From the NCBI RefSeq assembly GCF_003074135.1, contig NZ_PPDK01000001.1, positions 1,488,001 through 1,552,000 of the forward strand: a stretch of 64,000 nucleotides of DNA. The letters run 5' to 3'. Each line of letters begins with the position of its first letter. Positions within the stretch are counted from its first letter, which is position 1. Source of the DNA: Euzebya tangerina (GTDB lineage Bacteria > Actinomycetota > Nitriliruptoria > Euzebyales > Euzebyaceae). Below the pieces are notes generated by a model that saw only the letters and a list, made by a program, of their open reading frames with translations, had not been told where the DNA came from and ran no database searches. The translations under genes were made by a program, and so were the position numbers. This document shows positions 1 through 8,378 of the stretch, one piece after another.

Positions 1-65
1 CGCATCAGGGCCACGCCGGCATCGTGCAGCGCCAGCGCGCTGCGGAGCCGCTCGACCTCATCCAC
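1..65 (-). CDS. Partial N-terminus of an unidentified protein
   Basis: A GTG-initiated reading frame enters from the window edge on the minus strand and is cut off after about 21 codons (begins VDEVERLRSALALHDAGVAL). It lies 21 bp downstream of the SDR stop and is probably co-transcribed with it. The helical start resembles short proteins that sit beside AbiEii-type nucleotidyltransferases; this is a weak resemblance from memory, and no function is assigned. Confidence 0.35.
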   Translation of the reverse strand, partial: MDEVERLRSALALHDAGVALM

Positions 66-86
66 GATGGCTACAGGATACTGCCG

Positions 87-854
87 CTACCGCGCGGTCC
101 AGCCGCCGTCGACCATCAGGATCGAGCCGTTCACCATGCGGCCGGCGTCGGAGGCGAGGTAGACCACCGCCCCGGCCACGTCGCTGATCGAGCCGACGTG
201 GCCGACCGGGATCCGGTCCACGACGGAGGCGTTGAAGGCCGGGTCGTCCAGCCGCTCGGCCGTGCCCGGGGTCCGGATGAAGGTCGGGGCGACGCCGTTG
301 ACGGTCACGCCGTGAGGGCCCCACTCCAGCGCCAGGACCCGGACGAGCTGGTTGACCCCGCCCTTGGAGGCGGCGTACACCGCGTGGTCGGGTATCCCGA
401 CGACCGAGGCCTGGGAGCTCATCGCGATCACCCGTCCGTGGCCCTGCTGGAGCATCACCCGGCCGGCTGCCTGGCAGGTGAAGAACAGGCCCTTGAGGTT
501 GACCGCCATCATCCGGTCCCAGTCCTCCGGGGTGACGTCGACCGCCGGGTGGTTGTCGCCCAGACCAGCGTTGGCCACGAGGATGTCGAGCTGCCCGTGG
601 TCGGCCACGATCTCGTTGACGGTTGCCGTGATCTGGTCGGTGTCGGTGACGTCCAGCGCGTAGGGGAGGATGCCCGGTCCGGCGTCAGCCAGGTCGTCGG
701 GGTTCCGACATGCGGCGGCCACCGTGGCCCCGGCCTGGGCCAGCGCGTCGATCAGTCCCCGGCCGATCCCACGGCTGGCGCCGGTCACCAGCGCCACACG
801 ACCGGCGAGGTCGAAGGAGGGGAGGGCGGGATCGGGGGTGTCAGAAGTGGTCAT
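87..854 (-). CDS. SDR family NAD(P)-dependent oxidoreductase
   Basis: Classical short-chain dehydrogenase of 255 aa. The Rossmann motif TGASRGIG is near residue 24, NAG near 95, the catalytic YAASK in the middle, and the C-terminus ends in the family-typical VDGGWTAR. Substrate unknown; a polyol, sugar or 3-oxoacyl substrate is possible. The start ATG overlaps the stop of the upstream GH16-like gene by 4 bp (ATGA), so the two are translationally coupled and probably act in the same carbohydrate-related process. Confidence 0.93.
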   Translation of the reverse strand: MTTSDTPDPALPSFDLAGRVALVTGASRGIGRGLIDALAQAGATVAAACRNPDDLADAGPGILPYALDVTDTDQITATVNEIVADHGQLDILVANAGLGDNHPAVDVTPEDWDRMMAVNLKGLFFTCQAAGRVMLQQGHGRVIAMSSQASVVGIPDHAVYAASKGGVNQLVRVLALEWGPHGVTVNGVAPTFIRTPGTAERLDDPAFNASVVDRIPVGHVGSISDVAGAVVYLASDAGRMVNGSILMVDGGWTAR

Positions 855-1792
855 CGGGTGGGCTCCCAGGCCTGGAAGCGGTCGATGGAGAACCGCTTCG
901 GGTAGGGGCCGGACCGCGGGGTCTCGGCGGTGTCGAACTGGTACAGCCCCAGCATGAACTGCATCGGATAGTCGGGCGACTGGGCGACCTGGCGCACCGG
1001 CTCGTCGTCGAGGTACCAGGTCAGGTCCTCGGGCGTCCAGCGCAGCCCGTAGGAGTGGTAGGTCGCCACGTCGATTGCGGCGTCCACGGTGGCCTCATCA
1101 TCGGTCAGGGCGGGGTCCCCGAAGGCCTTGACGTTCATCCCGACGGCGGCCCCGTCCGGGGTGACTGCCGTCCCGAAGATCTCCATCACGTCGACCACAC
1201 CCGACCGGTGGGGCTCGTCCTCCACCCCGATCATCCACAGCGCGACCATGCAGCCGGGCTCGAGGTCGGCCTTGGCGCGGAGGCGGAAGACCCCGTAGGT
1301 CGGGGTGTAGAGCCACTGGGTCTCCTGGGCCTCGCGGACCACCGCCTGATCGGAGAACTGGTGCTGCCCGACCGACGAGCCGACCGGCCCGGCGAACACC
1401 CCGGTCTGGATGGAGGAGACCCGGACCTGACCGTCGAACTCCGGGCACCACGGCGCCTGGTGCTCCTCGATCAGCAGCGTCAGCGCGCCGTTGTTCACGT
1501 GGTAGCGGGCCGCGGAGTCCTCGCGGGAGGACCACTGCGGCAGGTGGTGGGGCAGCCACAGCGACGGGTCGAGGTCGGGGTGCTTGGTCGCCCCGCCGGA
1601 CTCGCCGGCTTCTGTGCCGGTGAGATGCTCGGCCGGCTTGCGGGGCTGGGTCTGTCTTGTCGTCCCGTCCGAGGCCCCGGCGTGTGAGCCGGTGGGCTTC
1701 TCAACCGGCTGGCGGGGCTCGGTGCCGTCGAAGTGATCGTCGACGACGAGGGTGTAGGACTCGCGGACGACGTCGAGCAGGGTCTGGGGCAT
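851..1792 (-). CDS. GH16-like glycoside hydrolase with altered catalytic motif
   Basis: 313 aa, no signal peptide. The C-terminal two thirds show the GH16 beta-jelly-roll pattern (TPTYGVFRLRAKADLEPG, VALWMIGVED, WYLDDEPVR). The family active-site signature E-x-D-x-x-E appears as VVDVME at 199-204. The acid/base E204 and D201 are kept, but the nucleophile Glu is Val199 (GTG instead of GAG). Residues about 26-73 are an insertion between HFDG and LDPSLW made of two similar units of about 24 aa, beginning PRQPVEKPTG and PRKPAEHLTG. It may bind sugar without hydrolysing it. First gene of an operon with the SDR. Confidence 0.8.
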   Translation of the reverse strand: MPQTLLDVVRESYTLVVDDHFDGTEPRQPVEKPTGSHAGASDGTTRQTQPRKPAEHLTGTEAGESGGATKHPDLDPSLWLPHHLPQWSSREDSAARYHVNNGALTLLIEEHQAPWCPEFDGQVRVSSIQTGVFAGPVGSSVGQHQFSDQAVVREAQETQWLYTPTYGVFRLRAKADLEPGCMVALWMIGVEDEPHRSGVVDVMEIFGTAVTPDGAAVGMNVKAFGDPALTDDEATVDAAIDVATYHSYGLRWTPEDLTWYLDDEPVRQVAQSPDYPMQFMLGLYQFDTAETPRSGPYPKRFSIDRFQAWEPTR

Positions 1793-1864
1793 GCGTGGCT
1801 CCGGGGGTGGAGGAGGTCAAGACCCAAGTGTCGGGGTGCGGCGGCGGAGGCGACACTGGCAGAG
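1793..1864. promoter_or_regulatory. Divergent intergenic region of GH16/SDR operon and GlxA-type regulator
   Basis: This 72-bp gap between divergent starts must hold both promoters. The arrangement suggests that the regulator controls the GH16-SDR operon. I see no clear inverted repeat. Confidence 0.4.
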
Positions 1865-2857
1865 ATGACAAGTGACCGGAACAAGCTGCCAACCCCGTCG
1901 CGGCTCGTCGTGGCGGTGCTGGTGGAGCCGCCGCTCCTGGCCTTCGAACTCGGGATCGCCTGCCAGCTCTTCGGCCTGGATCGCTCCGACGACGGGCTGC
2001 CGACGTACGACTTCCGGGTCTGCGCTGCCCAGGCTGGGCCCCTGGCCACGACCTCCCTGATGTGGGTGACGCCCACCCACGACCTGGCCGCGGCCGAGGA
2101 GTCGGACGTGGTCGTGGTGCCCGGGTGGGCCGGTCTGGAGGTTCCGCCGTCAGGTGAGTTCTGCGAGGTCCTGCGTTCCGCAGTCGCGCGCGAGGCGGGG
2201 GTCATGTCGATCTGCACCGGCGCGTTCGCGCTGGCCGGCGCCGGAGTGCTGGACGGCCGTCGGGCGACGACCCACTGGCAGTTCACCGCGCGACTGCGGC
2301 GGGCCTACCCGCAGGTGCGGGTCGAGCCGGACTCGCTGTACGTCACCGACGGACCGGTTCTGACCAGCGCCGGGGCAGCCGCCGGGATCGACGCGGGCCT
2401 GCACCTCCTGCGTGAACTGCACGGCTCTGCGGTCGCCGCCGCTGTGGCGAGACGGATGGTCCTGCCGGCCTACCGGACGGGCGGCCAGGCCCAGTTCGTC
2501 GAGCGGCCCGTCGCTGGCGGCCATCGCGATGATGGGCTGACCGGTCTGCTGGACTGGATCGTGGAGAACCTGCACCGGCCGCTCACCGTCCGGGTGATGG
2601 CCCGGCAGGCCCGCATGTCACCCCGCACGTTCGTGCGCCGCTTCACCGAGACGACGGGCACGACCCCGCACCGCTGGCTGGTGGACCGACGGACCGAGCA
2701 CGCCGAGCGCCTCCTCGAGACCACCGACATGACTATCGGGGCGGTCGCCAAGCGCTCCGGTTTCGGCGCCACGGACACCCTCCGCCACGCGATGCGCGAA
2801 CGACGCGGCACGACCCCGTCGGCCCACCGACGCGCGTTCGGTGGACAGACGGGGTAG
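1865..2857 (+). CDS. GlxA-type regulator: DJ-1/PfpI domain plus AraC HTH
   Basis: 330 aa. The N-terminal DJ-1/PfpI amidotransferase-like domain (about 15-185) includes VVVPGWAG and the nucleophile-elbow region SICTGAFALAGAG. The C-terminal AraC double helix-turn-helix (about 225-325) includes MARQARMSPRTFVRRFTETT and IGAVAKRSGFGATDTLRHAM. In this family the DJ-1 domain is a ligand sensor. ATG 1865 is chosen because homology starts right after it and it leaves a promoter-sized gap to the divergent GH16 gene, its probable target. Confidence 0.92.
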   Translation: MTSDRNKLPTPSRLVVAVLVEPPLLAFELGIACQLFGLDRSDDGLPTYDFRVCAAQAGPLATTSLMWVTPTHDLAAAEESDVVVVPGWAGLEVPPSGEFCEVLRSAVAREAGVMSICTGAFALAGAGVLDGRRATTHWQFTARLRRAYPQVRVEPDSLYVTDGPVLTSAGAAAGIDAGLHLLRELHGSAVAAAVARRMVLPAYRTGGQAQFVERPVAGGHRDDGLTGLLDWIVENLHRPLTVRVMARQARMSPRTFVRRFTETTGTTPHRWLVDRRTEHAERLLETTDMTIGAVAKRSGFGATDTLRHAMRERRGTTPSAHRRAFGGQTG

Positions 2858-2884
2858 GTGGTCGCGGGGTGCTTCCGTTGGGTG

Positions 2885-4534
2885 CTAGCTGGAGCAGAGG
2901 TCGAGGCCGACGTTGTAGGTGACCACGACCTTCTCCACCCCCTCGGTGGTCTCCGGGTCGAAGCTCGCGAAGAAGGCGTCGACGTCGTCGGCGCCGCTGT
3001 CGATCCGATCGATGGCGAGAGAGGTGCCGTCACGCCCGGCGGCCAGAAGCTCCATGGAGACGACCTGCAGCTCGTCGTCGAGGTCCAGCGTCAGGCTGCT
3101 CTCGAACCAGCGGAGGCGGATGTCATCGTCGGCCTCCTGGCAGGCCCTCGCGTCGATGCGCTCCTCGTCGTTGATCTGGACGCTTGCATTGGTGGGGCCA
3201 ATGGGGCCGTTGTCGGTGTCACAGAGGCCGAGCCCGACGTTGTAGGAGACGGTGATCTCACGGATGCCGTCGGTGTTCGGGCCACCGAAGGTGCCACCGA
3301 TGGCAGCGACGTCGTCGGCGCTGCTCTGGACGTCTGTGATGGTGGTCGTCCGCGCCGAGCGGTCGGGGCTGGCGAGCTCCATCGCCACGACTTGGGCTTC
3401 AGCGTCGGCCTCCAACGTGATGGTGCTGTCGGCCCAGGTCAGGAAGATGGTGTTGTCCCTGGTCTGGCACACCTCGGCGGCGACGGGGGCCTCGTTGTTG
3501 ATGTAGACCGAGCCCTGGATGGTGTCGGCGTCGAAGCGCTGGCTGGCCACCTCACGGGTGATGTCGAGCGGGATGGCAGCGGTTCCGCCGTACACGGTGA
3601 TGGTGCTTGGCGGGTTGGCGGCCAGGTACTCGGTGGTGGAGTCGGACAGGCCGGCTGGGTCGACCAGCAGCATGGGCTGCTCGGTCAGGGCGGCGTGGGT
3701 GCCGCCGGAGAGTGCGTCGGGGAACTTCTCGCCGGAGGCGATGGCGACGCGGTTGTCCTCCTCGGGTCCGGTGGGCGGCAGGAACTCAACGGCCAGACGG
3801 GAGGTCTCGTACTGGTCGGCGCCAACGATCTGGGTGTCGGTCTCGAGGGCGTCGGCGGCGACCTGGCCGACGGCGATCGTCTCGGCCTCGGGGTGGGCGT
3901 CGAGGTAGGCCTGGGTTTCGGCGGGGATGGTGGTGCCGTCGGTGAGGATCGTGGTCGCCACGAAGTCACGTGCGGCGGTGTGGCCGGCGGTCAGGGCGTC
4001 GGGGAAGGTGTTGCCGTCGGCGATGTAGATGCGGGTGGGGTCGCCGTCTCCGTTGGCGGCCTCGGCGATCGCGACGGCGGTGGCGTAGCGGGTGTACCCG
4101 GCCACGCGTTGGGTGGCGAACCCGAGGGCCTCGACCTCGGCCTGGACCTGGTTGGAGATGGCGTCGGTGCCGCCGGCCAGGAAGACGGTGCCATCGGCGG
4201 CCATGACCCGGGTCAGCTCGGCGGCGGTGGCGTCGGAGAGGCCATCGCCGTTGGTGAGGAGCAGTGGCCCATCGGCGGCGGTGGCCAGGACGGTGCCGGC
4301 GAGGGCGTCGGGGAAGAGGTCGGCGCGAACCAGTACGGCTTCGCGCCGCTCGGTGGCGTACTCGTTCGAGACGTCGACGGCGGTGGTGATCCGTTCGGGC
4401 CCGGCGAGCCGGTTGGTGAGGAGCGGGTCGCGCTCACCGAAGGGGGGTGGCTCGCCCTCCTGGGCTCCGGCGAGGGGGACGGTGAGGGCGGTCATCGCGA
4501 TGATGGCGAGGATGGTGAGTAGGGATCGGCGCAT
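2885..4534 (-). CDS. Secreted CWB2-repeat surface protein with duplicated C-terminal domain
   Basis: 549 aa. Signal peptide MRRSLLTILAIIAMTALTV... ending near AGA/Q, then three CWB2 (PF04122) repeats over about 40-325 (RLAGPERITTAVDVS, RVAGYTRYATAVAIA, IVGADQYETSRLAVE), which in Firmicutes S-layer proteins anchor to cell-wall polymer. The last 210 aa hold two related modules of about 100 aa (about 340-440 and 450-549). Each has an early Cys (AEVCQ, ARACQ), a central QVV-MEL strand, a DD-A acidic segment and an end YNVGL-LC. I do not recognise this module. Monocistronic and exported. Confidence 0.9.
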   Translation of the reverse strand: MRRSLLTILAIIAMTALTVPLAGAQEGEPPPFGERDPLLTNRLAGPERITTAVDVSNEYATERREAVLVRADLFPDALAGTVLATAADGPLLLTNGDGLSDATAAELTRVMAADGTVFLAGGTDAISNQVQAEVEALGFATQRVAGYTRYATAVAIAEAANGDGDPTRIYIADGNTFPDALTAGHTAARDFVATTILTDGTTIPAETQAYLDAHPEAETIAVGQVAADALETDTQIVGADQYETSRLAVEFLPPTGPEEDNRVAIASGEKFPDALSGGTHAALTEQPMLLVDPAGLSDSTTEYLAANPPSTITVYGGTAAIPLDITREVASQRFDADTIQGSVYINNEAPVAAEVCQTRDNTIFLTWADSTITLEADAEAQVVAMELASPDRSARTTTITDVQSSADDVAAIGGTFGGPNTDGIREITVSYNVGLGLCDTDNGPIGPTNASVQINDEERIDARACQEADDDIRLRWFESSLTLDLDDELQVVSMELLAAGRDGTSLAIDRIDSGADDVDAFFASFDPETTEGVEKVVVTYNVGLDLCSS

Positions 4535-4717
4535 GGCAGATCAGACCTCCGGTTGAGGGTTGAGGGGTGGGCGCGTTCGGCGTGCGCTCACTTGACTCAA
4601 CGCCTACCACCGCGACGGGGTTGACATCATCTGTCCGTAAGGCCCGCGTTATGGTCCGGTGGTCGGTCCTGGATAGCCGCCGTACACTGCGTCGTCCGCC
4701 CCCGCGGCGGACACCCA
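4535..4717. promoter_or_regulatory. Intergenic region between CWB2 gene and tRNA-Thr
   Basis: A 183-bp gap containing the CWB2 promoter (minus) and the tRNA promoter (plus). TACACT at 4683-4688 could be the tRNA -10 box, but its -35 is poor. A consensus TTGACA at 4621-4626 has no -10 at normal spacing on the plus strand. Confidence 0.3.
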
Positions 4718-4793
4718 GCCGGGTTAGCTCAGTCGGCAGAGCGATTCACTCGTAATGAATAGGTCCGGGGTTCGATTCCCCGACCCGGCTCCA
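4718..4793 (+). tRNA. tRNA-Thr (anticodon CGT)
   Basis: Complete cloverleaf. Acceptor GCCGGGT/ACCCGGC (4718-4724 with 4783-4789), D stem GCTC/GAGC, anticodon stem ATTCA/TGAAT around loop CTCGTAA (anticodon CGT at 4751-4753, reading ACG), T arm CGGGG-TTCGATT-CCCCG, discriminator T and an encoded CCA end at 4791-4793. It marks the left edge of the defence block; tRNA genes are common integration targets, but no integrase or repeat of its 3' end was seen. Confidence 0.97.
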
Positions 4794-5482
4794 GAGAACG
4801 TGCAGGTCAGAGGCGGTTTCGCGGCTCGCATCCTCCTCGTGAGCGTAGCCAGGCCGATCGCCGATCCAAGGTCCGTCCCAGTCAGATCCCACTGCGGGGC
4901 TGAGGGGAGCGCAGGCCTTGATGCCGCGGCCGACACGGACCGCAACCCTCGCATCGCTCGTAGCCTCCGTCGAGGCCTCTGATATCCGGGGATACCTGAC
5001 GTCGCGGGATCCGCTCGATAGTCCCCGTTACGGCACGGCCAGGCCGATCATCCAGGGTCGGCGTCAGGAGCGTAACGACTCGGTGTTGCGTCCATGGGTG
5101 AGGCAGGTCTCCCGGGCGTCGTCGCGGATGAGGGTATGCCGTCCCGTAGGTCGGCCTGCATCAAGGGGTCCCCACGTTCGGGAGCAGGACACGCCCGAGT
5201 CCCTCGGACGTAGTCGCCACTGCTTTGTGAGTGCATCCGTCGTAGTCGGAAGGCCGACCGACCGTGTGCCTGGCTCGTGGTTCCGCTCTTCCAGTGGTGG
5301 AGGTGGCCCGCCCTGTCGGCCTTTCGCGCGCAACCCACGACCGCCAAGGGGCCATGGCGATGCCTGGCAGCCTTACCCGGCCACTGCATACCTCGCAGTA
5401 GTTCCACCGGCGAAGTTCCTGGATGCCATGTCACAGGTCGCCCGTACCCTTCGGAGTCAGAGTCCGATTCCGGGAGGAACGC
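4794..5482. other. 689-bp gene-free region upstream of CBASS operon
   Basis: Frames here run against each other with no family signature and no good ribosome binding site, so I call no gene. The word CCAGGCCGATC occurs twice (around 4850 and 5040). TACCCT at 5445-5450 is a possible -10 for the CBASS operon. GGGAGGA at 5472-5478 is the ribosome binding site of the first CBASS gene. The stretch may be a remnant of the junction formed when the defence block was acquired. Confidence 0.45.
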
Positions 5483-6472
5483 ATGGCGCAGTTGATCACC
5501 CAGTTCGAGAAGGCTTGCTCGAACGTTGAACCTGACGCCGAAGACATCGCCAACGCTGCGGAGGCTCACGCGGCCATCCGTGATGTTCTCGACAACCACC
5601 CAGACCTCGTCGTCAAGGGCATCGACACGGTCCTGATCGGCAGCTACAAGCGGCACGTATCGATCCGCCGGGTGAAGGACGTCGACGTGCTCTCACGCAC
5701 GGACGGGCTTGACATGACTGCGCCTGAGGCACTCGACCTGTTCGAGCAGATCCTGTGCCATGAGGACGCCTTCGGTGAGGACCGAGTGGAACGCCAAGAC
5801 CGGTCCATCAAGATCGGGTTCCCCGATTACAACCTCGATGTCGACGCCGTGCCTGCCCGTCCCGCCGGCGAGTACTGGGAGATCCCAGACCGGGGAGCCA
5901 CCTGGACGAAGACCAATCCCGAGAAGCTCACCACACTGAGCTCGACGATAAACGGCACGTTCGACGGCCTGTACGTCCCGATCGTCAAGCTCATCCGGCA
6001 GAGCCGCCGCGCCAACTTGGACAGGCGACCCGGCGGTTTCTACTTCGAGATCCTCACATACCACGCCTTCAATAATGGGCTGGATGGCGACAACCTCCCC
6101 ACGCTCTTCGTCGCCGCCATGCGGTCCGTCGCCGACCAACTTGCCGAAGTCGTCAACGGCGGCGACGTGGAGGACCCCACGATGCCTGGCGAGTACATCA
6201 CGGTCAGGGTGACCGACGCGCAACTGCTGGCTGCCGCCCGGAAGTTCGCGGCGCTCGCCGACAAGGCCGAGGGCGCTCTGGGCAACGACGATCTATGCGG
6301 GTCCGCGTTGGCCTTTCGGGAGGTCCTGGGCAAGAACTCCGATGACGAGTGGGTCTTCCCGATGCCTGCGAGCTGCAACGACGACGGTACGAGGAAGGCC
6401 GTCGCTACCGTGTCGTCCACTGCCACCGCCGGCGACCAGGACGTCCCGGCAGGGAACCGGCGCTTTGCGTGA
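5483..6472 (+). CDS. CBASS CD-NTase (cyclic oligonucleotide synthase)
   Basis: 329 aa cGAS/DncV-like nucleotidyltransferase. Signature G53-S54 (IGSYKRHVSI), metal-binding D66 and D68 (VKDVDVL) and third Asp D121 (LDVDAVPA), followed by the helical C-terminal half. In CBASS it makes a cyclic di- or trinucleotide on phage infection, which activates the effector encoded three genes downstream. ATG 5483 follows GGGAGGA at 6-bp spacing. The stop overlaps the GTG of cap2 by 4 bp. In type II CBASS, Cap2 conjugates the C-terminus of this enzyme to cellular targets; here that end is ...DVPAGNRRFA. The product cannot be predicted from sequence alone. Confidence 0.95.
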   Translation: MAQLITQFEKACSNVEPDAEDIANAAEAHAAIRDVLDNHPDLVVKGIDTVLIGSYKRHVSIRRVKDVDVLSRTDGLDMTAPEALDLFEQILCHEDAFGEDRVERQDRSIKIGFPDYNLDVDAVPARPAGEYWEIPDRGATWTKTNPEKLTTLSSTINGTFDGLYVPIVKLIRQSRRANLDRRPGGFYFEILTYHAFNNGLDGDNLPTLFVAAMRSVADQLAEVVNGGDVEDPTMPGEYITVRVTDAQLLAAARKFAALADKAEGALGNDDLCGSALAFREVLGKNSDDEWVFPMPASCNDDGTRKAVATVSSTATAGDQDVPAGNRRFA

Positions 6473-7908
6473 GCCCATGGGAGGCGGCGGCCGCGGCAGC
6501 ACGCGAGGCGTTCCTAGAGGACTTGGCCAACGTCGGGTTCAACGTCAGGTCATCTGAGCGAGCCGAAGGAGATGTCGAGCACCACGGACGTCTGGTCCCC
6601 GTCGACATCCACATCCCGCCGGGGTTTCCCTACCAGCCCCCGAAGGTTCGGCCCATCGACGGGACAGGCGGTCTCTCCTGGCATGCGGAACTCGACGGCA
6701 CGCTATGCCTCTGGGCCGCCGAGGAATGCGGGTCACTACCCTGGCAGACAGCGCGACAGGTCGTTGAACGCGTCCAGCATTGGCTCGACCACGACGCCCG
6801 CGGATGGATCGATGACACCCCCGACCTCGACCTGGAGCGGTATTGGCCCAGCACCGAGGGCCTCGTCCTGCACCCCGACCTCGACCCCCTGATCGGCAAA
6901 GTTGCACGCCTCACCCGCATCGGCAGCGTCTGGACCGTGAAGCCCGGGGCACCCCCGGAGGGTGGGAAGCAGCTGGGCTGCCTCATCCTGGACGTCGGCG
7001 AACTGGCGGCACCGCTGCGCGCCGAAGAACAGGTCCTCGACGAAGTCGCAGCGATCCGTCCGGCGCTTGAGAAGCGCGTCGGGTCCCGCGACATGCCACT
7101 GGTCATGATCCGCTACTGGCGCGACGGCAGCGCGGGGGTGTTGACGCTGCGGGCCACCAGCACCAAGCCCCTCACCCTGGCATCGATCGCTACCGCTCAC
7201 CATGGCGACGCCACGCTACAGCTACGCGCAGGCGTTGATCGTGGCCTCCTCAGCGTCAAGGCCGTTGCAGTCATCGGCTTGGGTGCCATCGGGTCGCAGG
7301 TCGCCGGTCTACTCGCCAGGGCGGGCGTGGGGACACTGACCCTGGTGGACCACGACATCGTGCGCCCGGGCAACCTAATCCGTCACACAGCCACACCCGC
7401 AGACGTAGGGCACCCCAAGCCTGATGTCGTTCAACGCCAAATCAGGACTGGCCCATCGACGACGAACGTCAACATCCAACGGGAGGCGGTGGTCACACTG
7501 GAAGCTGCTACGGAACTGCTCAACAAGCACGACCTGGTGATCGACGCCACGGCCAACCAGGCGGCGACCCGTCTACTTCTTGACGGTGCACGGTTGCTCG
7601 ACCGGCCGGTCGTGAGTGTGTGCCTGGTCCGAGAGGGGCAGGTCGCCAGGGTGGATCGTGCTCCGCTGCGACCTGGAGAGGACCACCGGCCGGCTGCGCC
7701 TGAGACGGCCGTTGCCACCCTGATGTTCGAAGGTGGATGCGGCAACCCCATTTCCCCCGCGCCGATGTGGGCAGCCACTGCGGCGGCAGCGCGAGCCGTC
7801 GGCGCTTGCGTAGACGCGCTCACGGGTCGCAACGAGTACCCGCCTACCGTGCTGGATGTCCTCGTCGCCGGTGACGGCTCGTGCGGCCCCGTGGGGGAAA
7901 GTGGATGA
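6469..7908 (+). CDS. cap2: CBASS Cap2, E2-E1 ubiquitin-transfer-like fusion
   Basis: 479 aa. The N-terminal E2-like domain has the catalytic Cys C80 in GTLCLWAAEE, preceded by the UBC-type IPPGFPYQPPKV. The C-terminal ThiF/E1 domain has the adenylate-binding glycine loop VIGLGAIGSQVAGLLARAG (about 268-286) and the acidic VDHDIVRPGNLIRH. Candidate E1 catalytic cysteines are C424 (EGGCGNPISP) and, less likely, C385. Cap2 primes the CD-NTase by conjugating its C-terminus. GTG 6469 overlaps the upstream stop (GTGA); a longer frame extends upstream, but only inside the CD-NTase gene. Confidence 0.94.
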   Translation: MSPWEAAAAAAREAFLEDLANVGFNVRSSERAEGDVEHHGRLVPVDIHIPPGFPYQPPKVRPIDGTGGLSWHAELDGTLCLWAAEECGSLPWQTARQVVERVQHWLDHDARGWIDDTPDLDLERYWPSTEGLVLHPDLDPLIGKVARLTRIGSVWTVKPGAPPEGGKQLGCLILDVGELAAPLRAEEQVLDEVAAIRPALEKRVGSRDMPLVMIRYWRDGSAGVLTLRATSTKPLTLASIATAHHGDATLQLRAGVDRGLLSVKAVAVIGLGAIGSQVAGLLARAGVGTLTLVDHDIVRPGNLIRHTATPADVGHPKPDVVQRQIRTGPSTTNVNIQREAVVTLEAATELLNKHDLVIDATANQAATRLLLDGARLLDRPVVSVCLVREGQVARVDRAPLRPGEDHRPAAPETAVATLMFEGGCGNPISPAPMWAATAAAARAVGACVDALTGRNEYPPTVLDVLVAGDGSCGPVGESG

Positions 7909-8378
7909 GGGTGCGACGACCACGAATCGTTATTCGTACGACCCGTAGAGCGCTAGGAGAAGGCTTCAGAGCAGGACAGCGACGACTTCCACGCGAAACC
8001 GGCGGCATCATCCTCGGATGGCGCGATACCGGTCTCATCCACGTGGAGCAACTGCTCGAGGTACCCGACCCACACGCCCACTACGTCAACTACGAACGCA
8101 GTCATGATGCCGCCCAGCGCGCCTTGAAGGCGGCCTTGGCGCAACTGCCCCCTGACACCCTTCAGGGCTACGTAGGCGAGTGGCATACCCACCCCGTAGA
8201 GCACCCGCCCAGCAAGCAGGACCGCAAGGAGCTCAGGGCAATCGCACGCACAACGGGCAAGCCCGTCGTCCTGATGGTCCTGGCGGCCGGCGGTGCCGGA
8301 CGATGGCACCCAACAGCCCTAACGGCTCACGGCCGGCCCCTCAGAGCGATCCCAACACGAATCGAGGAGCTTCCATGA
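7905..8378 (+). CDS. cap3: CBASS Cap3, JAMM/JAB isopeptidase
   Basis: 157 aa. A JAMM metalloprotease with E31 (RETGGIILGW) and the zinc motif H94-x-H96-P...S103-x-x-D106 (GEWHTHPVEHPPSKQD). In type II CBASS it reverses Cap2-made conjugates of the CD-NTase. ATG 7905 overlaps the cap2 stop by 4 bp (ATGA). All metal ligands are present, so an active enzyme is expected. Confidence 0.94.
   Translation: MRVRRPRIVIRTTRRALGEGFRAGQRRLPRETGGIILGWRDTGLIHVEQLLEVPDPHAHYVNYERSHDAAQRALKAALAQLPPDTLQGYVGEWHTHPVEHPPSKQDRKELRAIARTTGKPVVLMVLAAGGAGRWHPTALTAHGRPLRAIPTRIEELP

Noticed and set aside
2858-4522. Long plus-strand frame opposite the first CWB2 gene
   Set aside because: It is the antisense of a gene with a clear signal peptide and CWB2 repeats; its glycine/valine-rich composition is an artefact of high GC.
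4567-4982. Short reading frames covering the tRNA-Thr gene on both strands
   Set aside because: They lie on the tRNA cloverleaf and have no protein family signal.
4918-5656. Opposed frames of about 200 aa before the CBASS operon
   Set aside because: No family match, poor starts, and they run into the CD-NTase gene; treated as non-coding.
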